Program-made: the position numbers and the translations under genes | In this document: in pieces, positions 26,198-33,443 of the stretch | How positions within the stretch are numbered: position 1 is the stretch's first letter | Layout of the letters: each line of letters starts with the position of its first letter | Virus record (IMG/VR): IMGVR_UViG_3300034110_000422 | Location: 1 to 60,594 of that record | Reading direction: 5' to 3' (one strand) | Length of the DNA: 60,594 nt | Source of the DNA: a virus | The notes under the pieces: generated by a model | Told to the model about the DNA's origin: nothing | What the model saw: the letters and a program-made list of their open reading frames with translations, nothing else | Databases searched by the model: none

Positions 26198-26786
26198 CCA
26201 AGACATAAAAGACCAACTTAAAAAAGTTAGACAAATTCTTGAATCAAAAAATCAAATAGTTCAAGGACACATAAAGGAAATTAAGAAGTCGTATTTGATA
26301 ACTGAAGAGGAAATTGAGGACAATAATATATCTACAAGATATAATGTCCCTAAATCTGTTGAAGACGATATTCAGGGTGATACTGACGAACCAAATAAAG
26401 CTGAACAGGCATATAGAATATCTGGTGGTATACTAGTTATTCACGCTGAAACTATGAAAGACACTGAACTAACTACTGATGATAAAATGGCTTTTCAGGA
26501 GACTATGGATGAGTTTGTTAGTGAAGTTTCTGATTTAGTTAATTTCAATCAATTAAATGTTTATAAAGATAATGTTGATTGGAGTGGTAAAATTGTCGAT
26601 TTTGATATTGATTTTTATTTTACTATCGGAGAAAATAATGGTTTATATATAACTTGTGATATGGTTAAAGTTGATGAAAATTTCACAGCGTCAATGGATA
26701 AATTACAAACATTTTACGAAAAGTTCAAATCTAAATGGGCTAAAGTAATCGCAGGTAGAAAAAAAACAAAACCAATGGGGGCATGA
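26187..26786 (+). CDS. Hypothetical acidic protein
   Basis: 199 residues. The N-terminal ~50 residues are coiled-coil-like (DQLKKVRQILESKNQIV); the rest is a predicted alpha/beta domain (AYRISGGILVIHAET, then VDFDIDFYFTIGENNGLYITCDMV), ending in a basic tail. It overlaps the amidase-like gene by 11 bases and the next gene by 4. No family recognised. Confidence 0.6.
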   Translation: MRDNQDIKDQLKKVRQILESKNQIVQGHIKEIKKSYLITEEEIEDNNISTRYNVPKSVEDDIQGDTDEPNKAEQAYRISGGILVIHAETMKDTELTTDDKMAFQETMDEFVSEVSDLVNFNQLNVYKDNVDWSGKIVDFDIDFYFTIGENNGLYITCDMVKVDENFTASMDKLQTFYEKFKSKWAKVIAGRKKTKPMGA

Positions 26787-27121
26787 ATCAAAAAGTAATA
26801 ATAATATTAATTAGTATTTTAATTTTATTAGTTGGGTATAATACCATTACAACTACAAAGATTAAAACTGATGTTGAAAAATATCAAACATCAATCGACA
26901 GTATACAAACAAAAATTGATTCTGTTAGTTTAATAAACAAAGAATTGGATTTAAAACTTGATTCATTGGATACAAATATCAATCATATTACCAAAGAAAT
27001 TGATTTGGTTGATAATAATATAAATGTAATAAAAAAGAAAACAAATGAAAAAATTATTGTTGTTGACCATTATGACAATGCTGAGCTTAATGGGTTTTTC
27101 TCAGGTAGGTACGGTAACTAA
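26783..27121 (+). CDS. Single-pass membrane coiled-coil protein, i-spanin-like
   Basis: 112 residues: an N-terminal membrane anchor (about 4-20, VIIILISILILLVGY) and a long coiled coil (30-90) with repeated Ser/Asp/Leu heptads. Its 3' end overlaps the start of the next membrane gene by 77 bases in a different frame. An anchored periplasmic coiled coil overlapped by a second exported protein is the layout of nested i-spanin/o-spanin pairs. The assignment is inferred from architecture, not from family similarity. Confidence 0.5.
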   Translation: MNQKVIIILISILILLVGYNTITTTKIKTDVEKYQTSIDSIQTKIDSVSLINKELDLKLDSLDTNINHITKEIDLVDNNINVIKKKTNEKIIVVDHYDNAELNGFFSGRYGN

Positions 27122-27467
27122 AGATACAACTAAGGTTGTTATAAGTTCAGAAATTGCTAGACAAATTGCTAAAGATTTAATTAGATTAGATGGTTGTATC
27201 CAAGAGAATACTGAATTGTATACTAAGATATCAAAGATAGAAGATAGAGAAAAACAAAAAGACCAAAAGATTGAAATTTTACAAGAGAAAGATAAAAACA
27301 ATCAAGTTATAATTGGTGAAAAAGATAAACAAATTGGTTTGTATGTTAATATGACTAACGATTTGAAAGATGAGATTAAAACCAATAATGATAAAACTAA
27401 ATGGTGGAAAGTCGGAACCTATGCTGGTGGAGGATTAACACTTTTATTATTAATACTCGCATTTTAA
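27045..27467 (+). CDS. Exported protein with signal peptide, coiled coil and C-terminal membrane helix
   Basis: 140 residues. Signal peptide at 1-20 (KKLLLLTIMTMLSLMGFSQ, cleavage probably after FSQ), a coiled coil at about 65-110, and a C-terminal hydrophobic helix (125-140, GGGLTLLLLILAF). There is no lipobox cysteine, so it is not a standard o-spanin; an exported coiled coil with a C-terminal membrane helix recalls unimolecular spanins. Nested into the preceding gene by 77 bases. Confidence 0.5.
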   Translation: MKKLLLLTIMTMLSLMGFSQVGTVTKDTTKVVISSEIARQIAKDLIRLDGCIQENTELYTKISKIEDREKQKDQKIEILQEKDKNNQVIIGEKDKQIGLYVNMTNDLKDEIKTNNDKTKWWKVGTYAGGGLTLLLLILAF

Positions 27468-27468
27468 A

Positions 27469-27711
27469 ATGGCTTTTAATCAATCTGAAAAAAACGAAAT
27501 AGAAAAAATTGTCAAAAAAGAAATTAAATCTTTTTTAGATTCAAATACTATTAAACAATTTGAAGAAAAAATGATAGAATTATTACTAAAGGATATTAAA
27601 AAGGGTAAATCTGAGAAAGAGATAAAAAATATAATTTCTAAGTCAATGATGGATTTCTACGAATATTTATGGTTTAATAAATCAACTTGGATGGATAAAA
27701 TTAAAAGGTAA
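27469..27711 (+). CDS. Small charged helical hypothetical protein
   Basis: 80 residues, nearly all predicted helix, alternating Lys and Glu (EKIVKKEIKSFLDS, KDIKKGKSEKEIKNI), ending FYEYLWFNKSTWMDK. It starts 1 base after the preceding stop and is followed by another start 1 base after its own. The pattern resembles small phage virion or assembly helices. Function unknown. Confidence 0.55.
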   Translation: MAFNQSEKNEIEKIVKKEIKSFLDSNTIKQFEEKMIELLLKDIKKGKSEKEIKNIISKSMMDFYEYLWFNKSTWMDKIKR

Positions 27712-27712
27712 T

Positions 27713-28261
27713 ATGGACATAAAAGATACGTTATTAAAATCTCTACAGAGTAAAATGCCAAGAGATACCGACTCTTTAAAAGATATGAATAATTTTGCCA
27801 CCAAGTTAAAAACTGAAAGTGAGGAGTTTGACGAGGCGACTGGTTCAGGTAGTGCTGGTGGATATGTTGGTCCTTTATCTGAAGAAGAATATTGTGATGT
27901 TTGTGATAAAACTAAATCTGAATGTAGTTGTGATGAAATTAAAAAAGTTGAAGCAACTGAAGCAACAGGTTCTAGTTCATCTGGTTCATATGAAGGTCCA
28001 TCATTTTTAGCAAAATCACAAAAGAAAAAAGATTGGAGAGGTGCGGCAAAACCTTTATACAAAGGTGGGAAGTTTGTAAAAATTAAAAAGAAATGTCAAA
28101 AGTTTCCATATTGTAATCAAGGGGATATTAACGCTCTTAAATTGACTGAACTTGATGTCTTTGAAAGTATTGTTAAAAAATTGGCATTGGAATATAAAAT
28201 AGATGAAAATCTAATTAAAAAATTAATCAAAGAAGATATTCTGAAAAACATGAATATCTGA
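27713..28261 (+). CDS. Hypothetical protein with two EATG-GP motifs and Cys clusters
   Basis: 182 residues. Two copies of a motif, EATGSGSAGGYVGP (41-54) and EATGSSSSGSYEGP (83-96), flank a Cys cluster (Cys61, Cys64, Cys71, Cys73) that may bind zinc; a further pair is Cys128 and Cys134 in a basic stretch. The C-terminal 45 residues are helical. It lies next to a large acidic protein that may be a virion core component. I do not recognise the family; the duplicated linker-like motif may be an exposed or processed site. Confidence 0.6.
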   Translation: MDIKDTLLKSLQSKMPRDTDSLKDMNNFATKLKTESEEFDEATGSGSAGGYVGPLSEEEYCDVCDKTKSECSCDEIKKVEATEATGSSSSGSYEGPSFLAKSQKKKDWRGAAKPLYKGGKFVKIKKKCQKFPYCNQGDINALKLTELDVFESIVKKLALEYKIDENLIKKLIKEDILKNMNI

Positions 28262-28262
28262 A

Positions 28263-28270
28263 TATTTATA
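28263..28270 (+). promoter_or_regulatory. TATTTATA motif, candidate promoter element
   Basis: TATTTATA directly after the stop of the previous gene and 12 bases before the ATG at 28283. Confidence 0.35.
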
Positions 28271-28282
28271 TAGTAAAATACA

Positions 28283-29728
28283 ATGTTTGAATTTGATAAA
28301 ATAATTAAGGGTATCATTAGTGAAAGTTTATCTGAAAGAGCTGATGAACTTGCTGGACAGATTTTTAACAAAATTGAATCAAACGAAGACGTTGATAAGT
28401 ACGATTTAGAAGTAGGCGCTGATTATGGTTTTGATGACGATGATGAGGATTACACGTTTATAAGAAGAGGTAAAATATCACCAGACGGACCATTCCATTT
28501 TAAAAGAAATAAACGAGGTGACGATGTTGCCTTTGGAGAAAAAAAAATAGCAAACATGAAAAAAAGAATTAAAGATGCAAGAAGTGAAACAACTGAAAGA
28601 CTACATGGTGGTCAAAAAAAATTAGATGTTGCAGAACCTAAAGGTAAACTGACTAAAGCGGATTTTTTAAAATTACAAAAAATGGAAGAAGAAGTAGAAG
28701 AAGGAAACGCTTTTACTGGAGCTTTATCGAAGGCGAAAAAAGAAGGTAAAAAATCTTTTAAAGTTGATGGTAAAGAATTTGAAGTGACTGAAGATTTAGG
28801 TGGTATGAGATTAGGTATGGGACACGATGACTTTGAAGATATTAATTTATCTGATGATGAAAACCCAAGAGTCCAATATTTGAAGAAAAAGTATATGAGA
28901 AATTATCCTGAAGAGATTGACCAAGAAGTTGATTTTGTTTCAGGTGATGAAGAACCGGTTAATTATAGAATTAAGATGGGTGATGGTGATTTTCTTGATT
29001 TGGGTGAATCAGAATTGATTGATATGATTGAAGAACTTGTTACTGAAGAAAAGGTTAAGGATAATTTAAAGAAGACAGGTAAACCAGCTGGATTAGTTCA
29101 ATATGATAGAGTTTCTAAAAAAGATAAAGAACAGAACTCAAAGGCTAATAAAGAATCATTTAAAAAGATGGCTGACTATGTTAAAGCAGGGTCTAAAGAT
29201 ACATTTAAATCTAATCCAGTAACGTTCCCAAAAGGTAATGGTGAACTTGCTAAAATGGATAAAAAGGCATATACAGCATCTGAGTATGTTGATGAGTATA
29301 TAGATGCATTTGCGTATCCAGGACAAACTAACATAGTGTTTGATGAGATTAAACCTGATGATAAAAAAATTGAGATGTATCTTAAAGGTAATAGACTAAC
29401 AGGTAATGCTCAGGTTGATGACGAAGGTAATCCATTAGGTAATGTTGTTCCAAGTAAGTTAGGTGAGAAGATGTATAAGAACTACGAAGATAATTTATAT
29501 GGTGCGGAACAGTTAGAAGCTTCTTATAAGAGACAATCACAACCTGTTGATGTTGCCGGTGAAGTAACTCAAAAGGGTAAATTAAAAAGTAAAAAAAGTT
29601 CATCGGCGGCTAAGGCTCAAAAAGTTTTAAATAATGTTAGTGAATCAATATTTAATGAAAAAAGTTCACTTCTTAATGAAGAGATGGAAAACATGAAAAA
29701 GTTAATTGGTTATCAGTATAAAAAATAA
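28283..29728 (+). CDS. Large acidic protein, possible virion or prohead-core component
   Basis: 481 residues, very rich in Asp, Glu and Lys, with no membrane segment. Notable elements are EGNAFTGALSKAKKEGKKSF with KVDGKEFEVTED (about 135-165), a short module I believe recurs in virion-related proteins of marine T4-like phages, and a C-terminal amphipathic helix LNEEMENMKKLIGY. The charge pattern suits a scaffold, core or internal capsid protein, but no motif fixes this. A terminator-like hairpin lies 28 bases after its stop. Confidence 0.55.
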   Translation: MFEFDKIIKGIISESLSERADELAGQIFNKIESNEDVDKYDLEVGADYGFDDDDEDYTFIRRGKISPDGPFHFKRNKRGDDVAFGEKKIANMKKRIKDARSETTERLHGGQKKLDVAEPKGKLTKADFLKLQKMEEEVEEGNAFTGALSKAKKEGKKSFKVDGKEFEVTEDLGGMRLGMGHDDFEDINLSDDENPRVQYLKKKYMRNYPEEIDQEVDFVSGDEEPVNYRIKMGDGDFLDLGESELIDMIEELVTEEKVKDNLKKTGKPAGLVQYDRVSKKDKEQNSKANKESFKKMADYVKAGSKDTFKSNPVTFPKGNGELAKMDKKAYTASEYVDEYIDAFAYPGQTNIVFDEIKPDDKKIEMYLKGNRLTGNAQVDDEGNPLGNVVPSKLGEKMYKNYEDNLYGAEQLEASYKRQSQPVDVAGEVTQKGKLKSKKSSSAAKAQKVLNNVSESIFNEKSSLLNEEMENMKKLIGYQYKK

Positions 29729-29756
29729 TTAGTTACTTTAAAATATTTTAATCTAT

Positions 29757-29790
29757 AATTCTCCATATGACTATGGAGAATTTTTTTTCA
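29757..29790 (+). terminator. Terminator-like hairpin overlapping the next start codon
   Basis: An 11-bp perfect stem, AATTCTCCATA / TATGGAGAATT, with a 4-base loop, followed by a run of T. Both possible ATGs of the next gene (29767 and 29773) are inside the hairpin. It can end the upstream transcript, or act as an attenuator and block ribosome access for the downstream gene. Confidence 0.75.
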
Positions 29791-30246
29791 TATATATCCA
29801 AACCTATAGACCCTGAAGAATTTGAATTTTGGGTTGAATCAAACAATATTTGTTTTTTAAAACTGGAGCTATACGAAACTTTTGTAAAATCATTGGTTAA
29901 TTTAGTTTCCCAAACATACTTGGGAGAATCTGAATTTAATGAAACCAATATTAATGTTACGGAACAGGACATTAATAATCATTTTGACTGGTGTTGGGAT
30001 AAAACCGTTGACAACTTTAAAAAAGAGAAAATTTTTTTTGAAAATGATGGTGAACATAAAAAGTTTATCAGGGAGTTTATTTTTGAAACCTTTTATCTTC
30101 AAAAAAACAAAGATGTGAAATCATCATTGGATAAATTTTTTAACGAAATATTTGATATTGAAACGTCAATGACAAAATCTGATTTGGATTTATTAACCAC
30201 AATTTATAAATTGATGGAAAAAAATGTAAAAGTAAATTTACAATAA
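29767..30246 (+). CDS. Hypothetical protein starting inside a hairpin
   Basis: 159 residues (start at 29767 or 29773). Acidic and helical, with aromatic clusters such as HFDWCWDKTVDNFKKEKIFF. No family recognised. No other Met occurs until late in the reading frame, so the start must lie in the terminator-like hairpin, implying control by transcription read-through or RNA folding. The downstream neighbour is a histone-like gene with its own promoter. Confidence 0.6.
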   Translation: MTMENFFSYISKPIDPEEFEFWVESNNICFLKLELYETFVKSLVNLVSQTYLGESEFNETNINVTEQDINNHFDWCWDKTVDNFKKEKIFFENDGEHKKFIREFIFETFYLQKNKDVKSSLDKFFNEIFDIETSMTKSDLDLLTTIYKLMEKNVKVNLQ

Positions 30247-30263
30247 TAAATAAACTACTATTC

Positions 30264-30294
30264 TTGATAGTGTAATAAACAATTTTTATCTTTA
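30264..30294 (+). promoter_or_regulatory. Bacteroidota-type promoter variant
   Basis: TTG at 30264-30266, a 20-base spacer, and TATCTTTA at 30287-30294, which differs from TAnnTTTG only in the last base. The ATG of the histone-like gene is 5 bases later. Confidence 0.5.
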
Positions 30295-30299
30295 ACAAA

Positions 30300-30476
30300 A
30301 TGGAAACAGTTGAAAAAATTAAAGAATTAACTGAACTACTTTCAGTAGATGCTACTAAGTTCTACCAAGGTAATAAGAGTGCTGGTACAAGAGCGAGAAA
30401 AACTGCTCAAGAATTAAAAGCTCTTCTTCAGACATTCAGAGGAGAAATTTTAGAAGGAAGAAAACAGAATGATTAA
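30300..30476 (+). CDS. Histone H1-like (Hc1 family) DNA-binding protein
   Basis: 58 residues. The central GNKSAGTRARKTAQELKALLQTFR pattern (residues 24-47) matches small H1-like proteins of Bacteroidota and Chlamydia, with GNKxAGTRARK as landmark, a helical N-terminus and a basic C-terminus. Such proteins bind and compact DNA. In a phage it might organise the phage genome or alter host nucleoid and transcription. It is preceded by a host-type promoter and overlaps the next start by 8 bases. Confidence 0.75.
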   Translation: METVEKIKELTELLSVDATKFYQGNKSAGTRARKTAQELKALLQTFRGEILEGRKQND

Positions 30477-30657
30477 TCTAAATAATTTATTTTTATTTAT
30501 TTTTATTTTTAGTGTTTTAAATGTTTTTAAAATTTCAATCATTTTTACAAAATCGCTACTACAAACTCCACCCCAAAAGATGGAGTTGAGTAGTGGGATT
30601 AATTTATTATTCCATTTAACATTAACTTACATAATAACTTATATAATTGCTATCTGA
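30469..30657 (+). CDS. Small two-helix membrane protein
   Basis: 62 residues with two hydrophobic segments (about 5-26 and 44-62) and a short polar loop with SLLQTPPQK. It overlaps the histone-like gene by 8 bases and its last base is the first base of the next gene's ATG (TGATG). A holin-like topology is possible but unproved. Confidence 0.5.
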   Translation: MINLNNLFLFIFIFSVLNVFKISIIFTKSLLQTPPQKMELSSGINLLFHLTLTYIITYIIAI

Positions 30658-31094
30658 TGAGTTTATATACTGAAATTAAACCTTTATTTGATTATCTTAA
30701 TCAAATACGAAAACTTGAAAATTATATCGTTTTTGATATGATTTTTCCAAAGACATGGAAGATGCCTAAAAAATTCATTATTGAAGACAAATTTTTAAAT
30801 AATGGTTCTGATGATGACTCACTTCTTTTGTCGTTTATTTCAGAGTACGATGAATCGGAAATAAATAAAACCCAACAAAATATTTTAGGTATTGTTAATT
30901 ATAATTTAGAGAGGGAAGCTAAAGAAAAATTATTAGAAAGTAAGATAAGTGAATTAAAAAACATATTTGAAAAAGAAAGTTTAGATAATTTAAAAATTCT
31001 AAAATTTCAATTAAATTCTGAAAAACCTGTAAAAAATGCCATCACAAAATCAAATACAGAAAGAGTTGGAAGCCCTGAAATCGTTGAGGACTAA
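30657..31094 (+). CDS. Hypothetical protein
   Basis: 145 residues. The N-terminal part is predicted alpha/beta (NYIVFDMIFPKTWKMPKKFI, 22-41), the C-terminal part coiled coil (REAKEKLLESKISELKNIFEK). It belongs to a run of three overlapping small genes (next overlap 59 bases). No family recognised; the nesting suggests coupled expression. Confidence 0.6.
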   Translation: MSLYTEIKPLFDYLNQIRKLENYIVFDMIFPKTWKMPKKFIIEDKFLNNGSDDDSLLLSFISEYDESEINKTQQNILGIVNYNLEREAKEKLLESKISELKNIFEKESLDNLKILKFQLNSEKPVKNAITKSNTERVGSPEIVED

Positions 31095-31227
31095 GAACGA
31101 ACTTGATTTAAATAAAGAAAAAGAAAAGTTAGCTGAAATTTTTAAGGATATTAAAAAGAAAGATTTATTTCCTGAAAAGAAAAAATACACATTATGGCAG
31201 AGAATAAAGAAAGTAATGAATTTTTAG
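31036..31227 (+). CDS. Small coiled-coil protein, nested
   Basis: 63 residues, Lys/Glu-rich coiled coil (QIQKELEALKSLRTKNELDL) ending in a basic-aromatic tail (YTLWQRIKKVMNF) that could touch membrane or nucleic acid. It overlaps the upstream gene by 59 bases and the downstream gene by 34 in different frames. Confidence 0.5.
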   Translation: MPSQNQIQKELEALKSLRTKNELDLNKEKEKLAEIFKDIKKKDLFPEKKKYTLWQRIKKVMNF

Positions 31228-31409
31228 GTAAATTAGCAATGATTGCTGACGCCTCACAGTCTTTAATTGAGGGTAAAGTATCTGTGGTTATTGAAGTTTA
31301 CCAACAGGAGTTTGACATTATTAAACAAAACTTTTCCCAAAATACTGCTGAAGATAGATTTAAAGTTGAAATCTCAGATGTTGATTTTATATTTATTTTG
31401 GATAAGTAG
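31194..31409 (+). CDS. Small hypothetical protein
   Basis: 71 residues with a helical N-terminus (FLGKLAMIADASQSLIEG) and a strand-rich C-terminus (FKVEISDVDFIFILDK). It overlaps the previous gene by 34 bases and converges with the minus-strand gene, their 3' ends overlapping by 17 bases. Confidence 0.55.
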   Translation: MAENKESNEFLGKLAMIADASQSLIEGKVSVVIEVYQQEFDIIKQNFSQNTAEDRFKVEISDVDFIFILDK

Positions 31410-32025
31410 TAAAGCTTGTATATAGTTGTTTTCGAGTAAAACCTTTTTCTTCTAAGATTTCATAAAGATATTTTCTGTGTATTGTTGAAATATCTTTTAC
31501 TATAATTAAATTTTTTCTTGGGTTATTGTTAAAAAGAATATCTAAAAATCTGTCACAATCCTCTTCATTTTTTAAACTAAATAATTTATAATCATCATCA
31601 TTTTGAACTATAAATTTATTTTTTAATTTAGATATCATTAATATTTTATCATGGTTTAAGTAAGTTTTTAAAAATTCTGAAAATGTAATTCTTTTATTTT
31701 TTCCTATATCAAAAATAAGTTCTTCTAAATTATATCTTTCTATTTTGAGTAGATATTGATTTTCGGATATCTTGGGATTAATTACTTTATTTCTACCAAA
31801 CTCGTCAGTGTAATGGATAGTCTCCCCAATATAATCACTGGTGACAATCCCTATGTTAAATTTACAATCATGTCCACTTTCAAATTGTTTATTAAAAATT
31901 ATATCACTTGACTTTTTTAATAAATCTTTGTAATAATTTTCAGCCAAAGTTTGTCTAACAAAAGATTTGAGTTTTTTCTTTTTTTTGTTATTCTTAAACA
32001 ATATGATATGAAATTTTTGTTCCAT
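31393..32025 (-). CDS. Hypothetical protein (minus strand)
   Basis: 210 residues. A lysine-rich N-terminus (FKNNKKKKKLKSFVRQTL), then a beta-rich region with SGHDCKFNIGIVTS, and a C-terminal alpha/beta part (KNLIIVKDISTIHRKYLYEIL). No catalytic motif recognised. An isolated minus-strand gene divergent from dnaJ. Codon use looks like its neighbours, so recent foreign origin is not indicated. Confidence 0.6.
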   Translation of the reverse strand: MEQKFHIILFKNNKKKKKLKSFVRQTLAENYYKDLLKKSSDIIFNKQFESGHDCKFNIGIVTSDYIGETIHYTDEFGRNKVINPKISENQYLLKIERYNLEELIFDIGKNKRITFSEFLKTYLNHDKILMISKLKNKFIVQNDDDYKLFSLKNEEDCDRFLDILFNNNPRKNLIIVKDISTIHRKYLYEILEEKGFTRKQLYTSFTTYPK

Positions 32026-32062
32026 ATTAATAAATTAATAAAATTTTAAAAAATAAAAACAG

Positions 32063-32983
32063 TTGGAAAATTTTTATCAGATTTTAGATGTACCAGAAAC
32101 TGCAAGTCAGGACGAAATAAAAAAAGCTTATAGGAAGAAAGCTGTGGAATCACACCCTGATAAGGGTGGTAATGAGGAAGTATTTAAAAAGATTTCAGAA
32201 GCTTATGATGTTCTAGGTAACGAGGATAAGAGAAGAAATTATGATAATAATAAGAATAATCCTTTTGGTGGTTTTGATGCTGACCCATTTAACATGTTTC
32301 ATGATTTCTTTAATAATATAAAACAAAATAAACCAAGAAAAGCTCCTGATAAAGTTGTTGAATTAAATATTGGAACTTTAGATTCTTATATTGGGAAGAA
32401 TATCGATATTAATTTCAGTAGAAAAATTAATTGTAACACCTGTAATGGTAAAGGTGGTGATAGGGTTACATGTTCGAAATGTAATGGCTCAGGTAGAATA
32501 ACCCAAAGAATTGGTAATTCGTTTTTCAGTAATATAGTACAGATGCCATGTGATGCTTGTTCAGGTCAAGGATTCAGTTTAAATAACGTTTGTTTTTCTT
32601 GTGCTGGTGAAGGTAAAAATAATGAGATGAAGTTAATTAATATTAATTTACCTCATGGTATTACTGATGGTCAGATGATAAAGGCGAAACAAATGGGGGA
32701 TTATCATGAAGGAAGTTTTGGGGATATAATTTTTAAAATTAAGGTAAATCCTCAAGACGGTTTTGATAAGGTAAACAATGACTTAGTATACAATTATCAA
32801 ATGTCATTGGAAGATTTTAATAAAGATATGATTGACGTACCACACCCATCAGGTAACCTAAATATAAAATTACCTGAAGAGGTAGATACAACAAAACCCC
32901 TACGTGTTAAAGGTAAGGGTTTTAGAAATGAGGGTATTGGTGATTTCTATGTTAACATGTATGTTAAACACAAGAGGGAATAG
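32063..32983 (+). CDS. dnaJ: DnaJ/Hsp40 co-chaperone
   Basis: 306 residues from a TTG start at 32063; no ATG is near, and the TTG codon gives the canonical N-terminus NFYQILDVPETASQDEIKKAY. J domain at 1-65 with His31-Pro32-Asp33, a Gly/Phe region near 70-90, a zinc domain at about 128-190 with four CxxCxGxG-type motifs (CNTCNGKG, CSKCNGSG, CDACSGQG, CFSCAGEG) and a C-terminal substrate-binding part. Shorter than bacterial DnaJ (about 375). It would stimulate the host DnaK, perhaps for virion assembly or replication complexes. Confidence 0.9.
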   Translation: MENFYQILDVPETASQDEIKKAYRKKAVESHPDKGGNEEVFKKISEAYDVLGNEDKRRNYDNNKNNPFGGFDADPFNMFHDFFNNIKQNKPRKAPDKVVELNIGTLDSYIGKNIDINFSRKINCNTCNGKGGDRVTCSKCNGSGRITQRIGNSFFSNIVQMPCDACSGQGFSLNNVCFSCAGEGKNNEMKLININLPHGITDGQMIKAKQMGDYHEGSFGDIIFKIKVNPQDGFDKVNNDLVYNYQMSLEDFNKDMIDVPHPSGNLNIKLPEEVDTTKPLRVKGKGFRNEGIGDFYVNMYVKHKRE

Positions 32984-32985
32984 AC

Positions 32986-33372
32986 TTAATCGTCAATCTC
33001 TGTTAGATACATCCAAGCGTAATCGTTGTATTCTATCGCGATAAATATGTAACCTTGAGTTTCTGATGGACTCATATGGAAGTTACAGTTACCACCTTGT
33101 GAATCTAACATTCTATAAGTAATATGTGAATCTTCGTCACTTAGTTTGGTGACTACACGATATACTTGGGTTTGTTTACTAAAGATGGTTACTTTGTCGT
33201 CCTCAAGTTTAATTAGAATGTCTACTGATGTTGGTGAACCGTTCCATACGATTTCGTTATTTGTGTCTCTATAACCTGTGTAGAGTTCTACGGCTTTAGC
33301 AAAACCTATTTCTTGAGAAAATGATAATAGTGTTGAAAGAACTAAAAAAACTGATAAGATAAATTTTTTCAT
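32986..33372 (-). CDS. Secreted/periplasmic small protein (minus strand)
   Basis: 128 residues with a clear signal peptide (1-20, MKKFILSVFLVLSTLLSFSQ), a Flavobacteriia-like signal sequence. The mature part is beta-rich (VDILIKLEDDKVTIFSKQTQ, then GYIFIAIEYND). No motif recognised. Only 2 bases separate its stop from the convergent dnaJ stop. A weak -7 element (TATCTTTA, plus-strand 33389-33396) precedes it. Host-derived, possibly acting in the envelope or in superinfection exclusion, but this is a guess. Confidence 0.6.
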   Translation of the reverse strand: MKKFILSVFLVLSTLLSFSQEIGFAKAVELYTGYRDTNNEIVWNGSPTSVDILIKLEDDKVTIFSKQTQVYRVVTKLSDEDSHITYRMLDSQGGNCNFHMSPSETQGYIFIAIEYNDYAWMYLTEIDD

Positions 33373-33443
33373 TGTGTATATTTTTTTGTAAAGATAATAT
33401 ATTCTATGGATTTATAAAATAAATATTGTTATTTTTTTTAGGT

